DNA from: Planctomycetota bacterium
GTDB lineage: Bacteria; Planctomycetota; Phycisphaerae; Sedimentisphaerales; Anaerobacaceae
DNA length: 15,599 nucleotides
Reading direction: 5' to 3'
Assembly (NCBI GenBank): GCA_020344865.1
Contig: CP070830.1
Location: 978,925-994,523 of the forward strand
Each line of letters starts with the position of its first letter. Position 1 is the first letter of the stretch. Made by a program: the position numbers and the translations under genes. Shown here in pieces: positions 1 to 6,517 of this stretch. The notes under the pieces were generated by a model. The model had not been told where the DNA came from and did not search any database. It was given only the letters and a program-made list of their open reading frames with translations.

Positions 1-525
1 TTCTTTCAGCTCAACAACGACGGTCTCGTCGGAGCCTGCGAAGCCGACACTATATCCACCATTACAATGCTGATAATGACCTATCTGACGTCCCGGCCGG
101 GCTATATTTCCGACCCCGTCGTCGATACATCCAAAAACCAGGTCATTTATGCCCACTGCGTGGCCACAAACAAAGTTTTCGGCACAAAAGGCGCAGCTAA
201 CCCTTACCATATCCGTAGCCACTCAGAGGACCGAAAAGGCGCAGCCGTACGTTCACTGCTGCCGTTAGGCGAAATGACCACCACAGTCCAGTTTGACCTC
301 CGCAAAAAGCAGGTCCTCTTCCACCAGGCAAAGACGGTTGCTAACATCGACGAGGACAAGGCCTGCCGAACCAAGCTCGCGGCCGAGGTCAAAGGCGATA
401 TCGACAAGCTCTTCAACCACTGGGACAAGTGGGGCTGGCACAGGGTAACCTACTACGGCGACCTCGAACAGCCCGTACGGCATATTGCCGCTCTGCTGGG
501 CTACGAACTCGTAGAAGAAGCCTGA
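1..525 (+). CDS. Sugar isomerase, L-fucose isomerase-like C-terminal part (5' end outside window)
   Basis: The reading frame is open from base 1, so only the last 174 residues are visible, ending at TGA 523-525. The segment has a CEAD motif near residue 13, an alternating hydrophobic helix after it, a YAHC motif near residue 51 and an RSHSEDRKGA stretch near residue 72. This pattern resembles the C-terminal domain of the L-fucose/L-arabinose isomerase superfamily, cytoplasmic enzymes that interconvert aldoses and ketoses using a divalent metal. In that family an acidic residue and a His near these positions contribute to the metal site. The exact substrate cannot be told from this fragment. 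There is no in-frame start to trust inside the window: the first ATG (67) lies in the middle of the conserved domain. The downstream PadR gene has its own promoter, so this is probably the last gene of its transcript. Confidence 0.65.
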   Translation, partial: FFQLNNDGLVGACEADTISTITMLIMTYLTSRPGYISDPVVDTSKNQVIYAHCVATNKVFGTKGAANPYHIRSHSEDRKGAAVRSLLPLGEMTTTVQFDLRKKQVLFHQAKTVANIDEDKACRTKLAAEVKGDIDKLFNHWDKWGWHRVTYYGDLEQPVRHIAALLGYELVEEA

Positions 526-573
526 TTCGGCCTGTCAGAAGGGTGAAAAATCGTAAAAATTTTGATTTTTCCC

Positions 574-603
574 TTGACATTTGGATAGTATGCATAGCAT
601 AAT
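574..603 (+). promoter_or_regulatory. Sigma70-like promoter of the PadR/HAAS module
   Basis: TTGACA (574-579, perfect -35) is followed after 18 bp by CATAAT (598-603, 5/6 match to the -10 consensus). The expected start of transcription is about 40 bp before the padR ATG at 647. This position also argues against starting padR at the ATG at 581, which would lie inside the promoter. Confidence 0.65.
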
Positions 604-610
604 ATGCAAA
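589..610 (+). promoter_or_regulatory. Candidate PadR operator overlapping the -10
   Basis: TATGCATA (589-596, itself a perfect palindrome) and TATGCAAA (603-610) form a 14-bp-spaced repeat that covers the -10 element. PadR-family repressors commonly autoregulate by binding palindromic AT-rich ATG-type half-sites in their own promoters. Assigning this as the operator is an inference from position and symmetry. Confidence 0.35.
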
Positions 611-646
611 GCAATATATAACCGTCTTTACGAAAAGGAGATGTTT

Positions 647-988
647 ATGAAATTTGAGAGTCAGTTATTAAAAGGAATCGCACCGGTCGTTGTTTTGGAG
701 ATTCTTGCCCGCGGCCAGATGTATGGCTACGAGCTCAGCCAGGCCATCGAGCAAAGAAGCGGTGATATCCTGACACTGGGCAAGGGTACGCTGTATCCTC
801 TGCTTTACAATCTGGAAGCCAAGAAGCTTGTCAAAGGCAGATGGGAACAGGCCGACTCCGGCCGGAAACGAAGGTATTACTCCATCACCAGCAAGGGCAA
901 GGCACAGCTTGCGAAGCAAAAAGAGCAGCTAAAGGGACTTGCCACAGGCCTGAATCTTGTCTTCGGCGGGGCACTGACGCCGGCCTAA
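647..988 (+). CDS. PadR-family winged-helix transcriptional regulator
   Basis: A 113-residue cytoplasmic DNA-binding protein. The PadR signature is clear: an N-terminal helix (FESQLLKGIAPVVVLEIL), the MYGYELSQAIEQRSG recognition segment, LGKGTLYPLLYNLEAKKLV, then the wing with the RRYYSITSKGKAQL pattern. At this length it is a short PadR (subfamily 2-like) with only a brief dimerisation helix. The start at 647 is chosen because AAGGAG (635-640) sits 6 nt upstream; the ATG at 641 directly abuts the ribosome binding site, and the ATG at 581 lies in the promoter. The next gene begins 52 bp downstream with its own good ribosome binding site and encodes a HAAS-type membrane protein, a standard PadR partner. 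PadR probably represses this operon, including itself. The ligand is unknown. Confidence 0.9.
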   Translation: MKFESQLLKGIAPVVVLEILARGQMYGYELSQAIEQRSGDILTLGKGTLYPLLYNLEAKKLVKGRWEQADSGRKRRYYSITSKGKAQLAKQKEQLKGLATGLNLVFGGALTPA

Positions 989-1040
989 ATCTTGTACATC
1001 GCTGGTTCAACCACCTAAATCAAGAACGGAGGCCTTTATT

Positions 1041-2738
1041 ATGGCAAAAAAATCACCCAAAGCCGATTTACGAAATCTTCCCGCTCCGGCCGCGGAGTTT
1101 ATAAGACTTGTCATTAAAAAGATGCGGTATCGCAGGAAGGTACGCGCGGAGGTAATGGCTGAATTGGCAGCGCATTTCGAGGATGAGCTAAAAGACTGCA
1201 GGAACGATGAGGAAAGAGAGCAAAAAGCCCAGCGGTTAATAGAGAAGTTCGGCGATGCCAAACTGCTAGGTATTTTGCTTCGTCGGGCCAAGAAACGCTG
1301 TCGGCCACTCTGGCGAACGGTCGTTGCGAGGACATTTCAGACGGGCGCAATTTTGATTTTGTGCCTTGTTGTTTATGTAATCTGGTTTCTCAGCGGAAGA
1401 CCCAATATTACCGTTGATTATGTCGCCGAGCTAAATCGCATGGTGCGTCCCACCGCCGATGAGTCACTTAACGCTGGGCCTTTCTACAACAAGGCAGTTC
1501 AGCTATATGAAGAAAAATCATCCGATGAAATCTCCGAGCTTCTTGGAACAAAATATAACGAGGTGACTGACAAACAAAAGGAGACTATAGAAAGATGGCT
1601 AAATGACAATAAAGAAATCTTTGATTTGGTTACTGCCGGGACGGATAAGCCCTATTACTGGCAAGAGTACAAAGAAACCGAGGGGCGGGAGGGCGAGGGA
1701 ATGATATCTGTTATTATGCCAAACTTAGGCGAATTTCGCAAAATAACTTACGCCCTGCAATGGCGGGCCTGGTTGAGTGCCGAAAAGGGCCTATACGATG
1801 AAGCGCTGGAAGATGCAATGGCTTGTTATCGCCTCGGGAGGCACCTAAAACCAGATAAAACTATAATCGAACAACTTGTTGGGATTGCGATTGAGGCTCT
1901 GGCTCTCAAAACTGTGCGGGACATCATAAGTGAGCAAAAAACAGACTCTGCTGCGCTGGCTGCACTGCAACAAGACCTCGAACAGATTACCGCCAATGAA
2001 AGCTTCGTAATCAGCGTAAAAACAGAGAGATTGTTTATGTACGATGAGATACAAAGATGCTTCACGGAGGACCGTCTGGGCCATGGCCACATATACCTGC
2101 CCAGAATCACGGGCCTGATAGAAATGACTGAAAGTGGAAGAGGTGAAAAGGGAACTTGGTTCGATTCTTTCTGCGCAGACTTAGTATACTATTTGCAATG
2201 CGGCGGCCTGATTTTTATTCATCCCAATAAGAAGGAAACTCTAAGAACAGCAAATGAGTTTTACGACTACTTTGAGCAATTAGCGGTCAAGAGTGCTGCG
2301 CAGATGAATGCAGAAAGGGAGGCTATAGACACAAAATTTGAGAAGCTTTTTGGCAAGAATGTTCTTATGCGCACCCTTGCCCCAGCCCTGCGGAGAGTGA
2401 TTGAGCAGGGCAACTGTAATTCGACAGAAGTCAGAGCTACCGTTGCTGTAGTGGCAATCCTGCGCTACCAGCAGGATACAGGTTCTTATCCGGAAAGCCT
2501 GGAGGAGTTGATAACTGCCGGCTATCTTGAAGAACTCCCGTTAGACTCATTTAGCGACAAGCCGCTTGTTTACAAAAAAACGGATGGAGATTTTATCCTG
2601 TATAGCGTTGGACGGAATTGTATCGACGATGGAGGGCAGGTTTGGCGGGACGATAAAGGCAGGCCCAGACCTTGGGGTGATGAAGGCGATGCGGTATTCT
2701 GGCCGGTGTTTAAGCCGGAGATTAAAAAAGAACAATAG
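1041..2738 (+). CDS. HAAS-domain membrane protein with GspG-like C-terminal segment (paralogue A)
   Basis: No named function is recognised. Residues about 18-95 form a basic helical domain with the pattern R-x-EVMAELAAHFEDEL and a later KFGDAKLL, typical of the HAAS/DUF1700/permease-prefix domains encoded beside PadR regulators. One membrane segment follows (about 101-117), so the first 100 residues are probably cytoplasmic and the remaining ~450 periplasmic. The middle is soluble and mostly helical. From about residue 466 to 545 the pattern RYQQDTGSYPESLEEL, LPLDSFSDKP, ILYSVGRN and DDGG resembles the globular domain of the pseudopilin GspG. Start: GGAGG (1028-1032) is 8 nt before ATG 1041. 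The gene lies 52 bp after padR and 10 bp before paralogue B, so the three are likely one operon under PadR control. A role in sensing or in a membrane signalling partnership with PadR is inference only. Confidence 0.75.
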   Translation: MAKKSPKADLRNLPAPAAEFIRLVIKKMRYRRKVRAEVMAELAAHFEDELKDCRNDEEREQKAQRLIEKFGDAKLLGILLRRAKKRCRPLWRTVVARTFQTGAILILCLVVYVIWFLSGRPNITVDYVAELNRMVRPTADESLNAGPFYNKAVQLYEEKSSDEISELLGTKYNEVTDKQKETIERWLNDNKEIFDLVTAGTDKPYYWQEYKETEGREGEGMISVIMPNLGEFRKITYALQWRAWLSAEKGLYDEALEDAMACYRLGRHLKPDKTIIEQLVGIAIEALALKTVRDIISEQKTDSAALAALQQDLEQITANESFVISVKTERLFMYDEIQRCFTEDRLGHGHIYLPRITGLIEMTESGRGEKGTWFDSFCADLVYYLQCGGLIFIHPNKKETLRTANEFYDYFEQLAVKSAAQMNAEREAIDTKFEKLFGKNVLMRTLAPALRRVIEQGNCNSTEVRATVAVVAILRYQQDTGSYPESLEELITAGYLEELPLDSFSDKPLVYKKTDGDFILYSVGRNCIDDGGQVWRDDKGRPRPWGDEGDAVFWPVFKPEIKKEQ

Positions 2739-2748
2739 TTTATAAAAT

Positions 2749-4575
2749 ATGAACAACGAAGACGAAACAGAAACAAAACTCAGCAGTCTTCCCACCTGTG
2801 CCGGTGAGTTTGTAAGGCTGGTCATCAAAAAGATGCGGTATCGCAGGAAGGTCCGTGCGGATGTAATGGCTGAACTGGCAGCGCATTTCGAGGATGAGCT
2901 AAAAGACTGCGCAAATGATGAGGAAAGAGAGCAAAAAGCGCAACGGTTAATAGATGAGTTCGGCGATACCAAGCTGCTTGCTGTCCTGCTTCGGCGGGCC
3001 AAAAAACGCTGTCGGCCGCTCTGGCGAACCGCTGTTGCGAGAACATTTCAAACGGCCGGTATTCTAATTTTATGCCTTGTTGTTTACGTTATCTGGTTTT
3101 TGAGTGGAAAGCCGGTTATCACCGTTGATTATGTCGCCGAGCTAAACCGCATAGTCAGGCCAGTTACAGACGAATCGCTAAACGCCGCGCCTTTGTACAA
3201 CAAGGCAGCCAAACTATATGGAGAAAAACCTTCCGATGATTATCTTCTCTTCTTTGCAGCAAACTGCAAGGATGTTGTTGATAAGGAGTCGTCATTTGGA
3301 GAGTGGCTAACCGCGGATGAAATTAAGGAACTCTTTTCCAATGTCGAAAAGCCGAACTTCAACGAGGAGAAGCTGCGAATTTGGCAACAGGTAGTTACAA
3401 GACTAAGTATCCTCTTGAAGAAGAAATATCACGAAGTCACCGTCGGAGAAAAAAAGTTCATTGAAAAGTGGCTACTAGACCGGCAACAAGCCCTTGAGGC
3501 GGTCCTCGCCGGCTCAAAGAAGCCATATTATTGGCGAGAATACAGCAACAATAATGAAGAATCTGGAGTGATGGGTATCTTACTGCCAAGCCTTAGCGAG
3601 TTTCGCAAATTGGCTTGGGCTCTCCTTTGGCGGGCGCAGCTTCGTACCGAGCAAGGCCAATATGAAGACACCATTGAAAATATAACATCCTGTTATCGTT
3701 TAGGTAAGCATATAAAAAACGAAGATGGATTCCTTGTTGAACAGCTCGTAGGTATGGCAATTGAGGCTTTGGCTGTTCAGGTACTCCGCGATATTCTTGG
3801 CGAACACGAGATGGACTCTACAACATTAACCAAACTGCAAGATGATTTTGAGCAAATGATTGACGACGAAGATTTCACAGTTAGCTTTAAGTTTGAGAAA
3901 CTGGCTATGTATGATGTGATTCAAAGATGCTTCACTGAAGACCGCTTGGGTGGTGGGCATCTTTCTCTTGAAGGAGGATTTAAGCTATTTCGAGTTTTAG
4001 AAGGCTTAAGCCCGATACGGTACGATGGAGATGTAAAGCAGAGATTATTGACTTCATCGTTACACATCTTATTCACTCATCCCAACAAGCAAGAAAGCAG
4101 AGAAATGGCTGACCATTGCTATGCTTTTTGGGAAAAGATAGTTCCCAAGACTCCTGCTCAGATTCAAGCAGAAAATATAGATATTGAAAAGCGAACTATG
4201 GAACTCTTTAAGGGGAACATACTATTAGAAATCTTTGCCCCCGATTTCGGAAGAATAAATGAAGTGGCCCATCGCAGGAAGACCGAAGTTGAAGCTACCT
4301 TGACAATAATAGCACTTTTAAGATACCAACAGGACACCGGTTCTTATCCGGAAAGCCTGGAGGAGTTGATAACTGCCGGCTATCTTGAAGAACTCCCCTT
4401 AGACTCGTTTAGTGATAAGCCTATGGTGTACAGAAGGACAAACGGCAATTTTCTACTATACAGTGTTGGTCTAAATTTCATCGATGATGGGGGCAAGCTC
4501 TATCGCACCGATATAGGCAGGCCCAGACCTTGGGCGGATGAAGGTGATGCGGTATTCTGGCCGGTGACAAAATAA
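2749..4575 (+). CDS. HAAS-domain membrane protein with GspG-like C-terminal segment (paralogue B)
   Basis: A 608-residue paralogue of the preceding gene with the same architecture: HAAS-like helical domain (about 18-95), one membrane segment (about 102-119), a long soluble region, and a GspG-like end (about 516-600) with RYQQDTGSYPESLEEL, LPLDSFSDKP, LLYSVGLN and DDGG. It carries about 54 extra residues (roughly 165-218) relative to paralogue A. Ends of the two genes are nearly identical in DNA while the middle has diverged. The ATG lies 10 bp after the upstream stop and has no good ribosome binding site of its own (the nearest GGAG, 2717-2720, is too far), suggesting translational coupling to paralogue A. 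It is the last gene of the putative PadR operon and converges on rpsU. The function is not known; HAAS modules are thought to act as membrane partners of PadR-type regulators. Confidence 0.75.
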   Translation: MNNEDETETKLSSLPTCAGEFVRLVIKKMRYRRKVRADVMAELAAHFEDELKDCANDEEREQKAQRLIDEFGDTKLLAVLLRRAKKRCRPLWRTAVARTFQTAGILILCLVVYVIWFLSGKPVITVDYVAELNRIVRPVTDESLNAAPLYNKAAKLYGEKPSDDYLLFFAANCKDVVDKESSFGEWLTADEIKELFSNVEKPNFNEEKLRIWQQVVTRLSILLKKKYHEVTVGEKKFIEKWLLDRQQALEAVLAGSKKPYYWREYSNNNEESGVMGILLPSLSEFRKLAWALLWRAQLRTEQGQYEDTIENITSCYRLGKHIKNEDGFLVEQLVGMAIEALAVQVLRDILGEHEMDSTTLTKLQDDFEQMIDDEDFTVSFKFEKLAMYDVIQRCFTEDRLGGGHLSLEGGFKLFRVLEGLSPIRYDGDVKQRLLTSSLHILFTHPNKQESREMADHCYAFWEKIVPKTPAQIQAENIDIEKRTMELFKGNILLEIFAPDFGRINEVAHRRKTEVEATLTIIALLRYQQDTGSYPESLEELITAGYLEELPLDSFSDKPMVYRRTNGNFLLYSVGLNFIDDGGKLYRTDIGRPRPWADEGDAVFWPVTK

Positions 4576-4610
4576 AAAACCGAGCAGGCTTGTCAAATTC
4601 GCCTACTCGG
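4574..4610 (-). terminator. Intrinsic terminator of rpsU
   Basis: Read on the - strand, arms at 4610-4601 and 4589-4580 form a 10-bp stem (one U-G wobble) with an 11-nt loop, directly followed by six T (4579-4574). On the + strand the stem has a C-A mismatch and no T run after it, so it works for the - strand. The T run overlaps the last bases of paralogue B's stop codon, so the two convergent genes end almost on top of each other. Confidence 0.85.
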
Positions 4611-4648
4611 ATTGAAGGTAATTAAAAAAATTGCTGGAAAAACTGGTA

Positions 4649-4825
4649 TCAGTAGTTCGACATTCGCTGGGCCTTGCGCATACGGCGGCGATTCTTCTCG
4701 GAGGGTTTCTCATAGTAGGCGTTGCGCTTCATATCCCTGATTAGACCCTCCTTTTCGCAGAGCTTCTTAAAGCGTCTTATCATCTGCTGAACCGACTCGC
4801 CCGTACGTGATTTAACTCTCAACAT
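4649..4825 (-). CDS. rpsU: 30S ribosomal protein bS21
   Basis: A 58-residue, very basic protein that translates as MLRVKSRTGESVQQMIRRF, then KKLCEKEGLIRDMKRNAYYE, then KPSEKNRRRMRKAQRMSNY. The core RRFKKLCEKEGL...R...YYEKPSEKRRR pattern is the bS21 signature. bS21 is a small-subunit protein near the anti-Shine-Dalgarno region and helps initiation on mRNAs. The length fits the family (about 55-70 residues). The start is ATG 4825-4823, with AAGGG (4840-4836) 10 nt upstream. It is a single gene on the opposite strand to everything else in the window, with its own terminator. It is divergent from hflX, and the 290-bp region between them must hold both promoters. The - strand promoter is uncertain; the best candidate is TTGATA (4944-4939), 17 bp, TACCAT (4921-4916). 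Confidence 0.93.
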   Translation of the reverse strand: MLRVKSRTGESVQQMIRRFKKLCEKEGLIRDMKRNAYYEKPSEKNRRRMRKAQRMSNY

Positions 4826-4942
4826 AAAAAAAAGACCCTTCTAATACTCTGAACATCGTAAGCGACGAGGGACCAATCGTAATATCTTAGTTCGTCAAAA
4901 CCAGCCAAAACCATGATGGTAATTTGAATGAAATCTTTTATC

Positions 4943-4996
4943 AAGCCAAAAATTTTACGGCCGCTGGTTTTTGCCGAAAAACAGGCTTTTTGGCTT
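4943..4996. repeat. 10-bp inverted repeat in the rpsU-hflX divergent region
   Basis: AAGCCAAAAA (4943-4952) and TTTTTGGCTT (4987-4996) are perfect inverted arms separated by 34 bp. They lie next to the best candidate rpsU promoter. This could be a regulator binding pair or a stem in the rpsU leader. The rest of the 4826-5116 spacer is AT-rich and shows no gene. Confidence 0.4.
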
Positions 4997-5052
4997 AAAA
5001 ACACGGCTCTAACTCAAAAAGACCAATGAATTTGCCCAGCTTTACCGCTATA

Positions 5053-5081
5053 TTGAGTAAAACAGCGATATGTGCTAAAAT
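5053..5081 (+). promoter_or_regulatory. hflX promoter with extended -10
   Basis: TTGAGT (5053-5058), a 17-bp spacer, and TAAAAT (5076-5081) preceded by TG one base upstream (extended -10, TGC-TAAAAT). Transcription should start near 5088, leaving a leader of about 30 nt before the hflX start at 5117. Confidence 0.65.
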
Positions 5082-5116
5082 AGACGAAAATACCTGTTTA
5101 TGGAGGCGTTTTTCAG

Positions 5117-6427
5117 TTGGAGAAACTCCGCGAAACGCTCAGAGTTAGGAAAGAACGGGCCATTTTGGTTGCTGCCGTGCTTGGTGGGGGCAGGGACGGC
5201 GACGATTTGGCGGAATTGACGGCCCTGGCCGAGAGTGCCGGGGCGGTGGTTGTCGATAGATTCCAGCAGAAAGTCGGCAAGATAAATCCAACCACCTACA
5301 TAGGTAAGGGCAAGGCCGACCAGCTAAAGGGCCGCGTGAAACGATTCAAAGCGGATGTCGTCATATTCGACAACGACCTGCTGCCTCGCCAGATTCGCGA
5401 GCTCGAGGATATCGTCGCGGTCAAGGTCCTGGACCGAAGCGAACTGATACTGGATATATTCGCCACCAGAGCAAAGACAAAACAGGCAAAACTACAGGTG
5501 GAGTTAGCTCAGTTGGAGTACACATATCCTCGATTGACGAGGATGTGGTCCCATCTCGACAGCGTCGCCGGAGCGGGCGGGGGGACCGCCGCGGGTGCCG
5601 TCGGCGGAATCGGAACCAGAGGGCCCGGCGAGCAACAATTGGAAATCGACCGGCGCCTGGTCTCCAAGCGAATCACGCAGCTAAGACGCGAGCTTGAAGG
5701 CGTCGACAGGCGCAGGGTTCGCGAAATCAGCAGGCGAAAGGCACTGTTCAAAATATGCATCGTAGGTTACACAAATGCGGGGAAAAGCACACTGTTAAAC
5801 GCTCTTACCGACGCGGACGTAGTCGTAGAGGACAGACTCTTTGCGACCCTTGACACACGTACGAGAAAATGGAAACTCGCCGGCGGGGCCGAGGCGCTTC
5901 TCAGCGACACTGTCGGCTTTATAAAAAATTTACCACATCAACTGGTCGCTTCATTCAAGGCAACTTTGGAAGAGGCCATCAACGCCGATTTACTTTTACA
6001 TATTGTTGATGTATCGAATCCCGACGCATTGAAACAGATTGAGTCTGTCAACAAAGTTCTGGCGGAGATTGGCTGCGAAGAGGCACCGATATTGGACGTT
6101 TTCAACAAAGTCGACGTCATAAAAAGAGTGGACCAACTCGAAACGCTTCAAACACTTTATCCCGACGCCGTCTGTATCTCGGCCAAGACAGGATTAGGCC
6201 TGGAGCAGTTAAGAGAAGCGGTCCTGGCCAGGTATAGGGGCGGCGAGCTTCTGCTGCGTGTGGCCACCAGTCAATCGAACGGGAAAGTGCAGAGTTTCCT
6301 GCGGGCCTACGGCCGGATTATCAAGGAGCAGTATTCGGACGGCCATGTCGTCCTCGACGCCCGTCTGGGGCAGAACCAGTTACCAGACCTGAAAAAACTC
6401 GGCGCCGAGATAGAAGTTCTATCCTGA
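5117..6427 (+). CDS. hflX: Ribosome-splitting GTPase HflX
   Basis: A 436-residue cytoplasmic GTPase that binds the 50S subunit and in well-studied bacteria splits stalled or hibernating ribosomes, notably in heat stress. The N-terminal HflX domain (about 15-190) includes NPTTYIGKGK (57-66), FDNDLLPRQ (84-92) and the glycine-rich GTRGPGE loop (166-172) after a Gly/Ala-rich linker. The G domain shows G1 GYTNAGKS (217-224), G3 DTVGF (264-268), G4 NKVD (330-333) and G5 SAK (355-357). Length matches the family. The start is TTG at 5117: GGAGG (5102-5106) is 10 nt upstream, the frame has no ATG or GTG upstream, and the ATG at 5100 is in another frame. The gene has its own promoter and is followed 90 bp later by gpsA, which also has a promoter. 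No key GTPase residue is missing. Confidence 0.95.
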   Translation: MEKLRETLRVRKERAILVAAVLGGGRDGDDLAELTALAESAGAVVVDRFQQKVGKINPTTYIGKGKADQLKGRVKRFKADVVIFDNDLLPRQIRELEDIVAVKVLDRSELILDIFATRAKTKQAKLQVELAQLEYTYPRLTRMWSHLDSVAGAGGGTAAGAVGGIGTRGPGEQQLEIDRRLVSKRITQLRRELEGVDRRRVREISRRKALFKICIVGYTNAGKSTLLNALTDADVVVEDRLFATLDTRTRKWKLAGGAEALLSDTVGFIKNLPHQLVASFKATLEEAINADLLLHIVDVSNPDALKQIESVNKVLAEIGCEEAPILDVFNKVDVIKRVDQLETLQTLYPDAVCISAKTGLGLEQLREAVLARYRGGELLLRVATSQSNGKVQSFLRAYGRIIKEQYSDGHVVLDARLGQNQLPDLKKLGAEIEVLS

Positions 6428-6440
6428 CTTCCTTTACCTT

Positions 6441-6469
6441 TTGACTTTTGCGCCAGCCGATGCTCTAAT
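6441..6469 (+). promoter_or_regulatory. gpsA promoter
   Basis: TTGACT (6441-6446), a 17-bp spacer and TCTAAT (6464-6469); each hexamer matches consensus at 5/6. It lies in the 90-bp gap after hflX. The leader contains a 6-bp inverted repeat, CTTGTT (6471-6476) with AACAAG (6503-6508). Confidence 0.6.
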
Positions 6470-6517
6470 GCTTGTTGAGTAAATATCAGACCAAGTGAAA
6501 AAAACAAGTCTCGAGAA

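Noticed and set aside
581..646. Longer PadR start at ATG 581 adding 22 residues
   Set aside because: This start lies upstream of the -10 element, and a well-placed AAGGAG precedes ATG 647, where the PadR homology begins.
841..1104. An 87-residue open frame spanning the padR-paralogue A gap
   Set aside because: It overlaps padR and the start of the next gene in another frame, has no ribosome binding site and no recognisable domain.
2547..3002. A 151-residue - strand open frame across the paralogue A/B junction, with a similar one at 1007-1291
   Set aside because: Both are antisense shadows of the conserved HAAS-coding DNA. They resemble each other only because the two + strand genes are paralogous.
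4819..5004. A 61-residue - strand open frame between rpsU and hflX
   Set aside because: It overlaps the rpsU start and ribosome binding site, has no recognisable domain, and occupies the region expected to hold the rpsU promoter.
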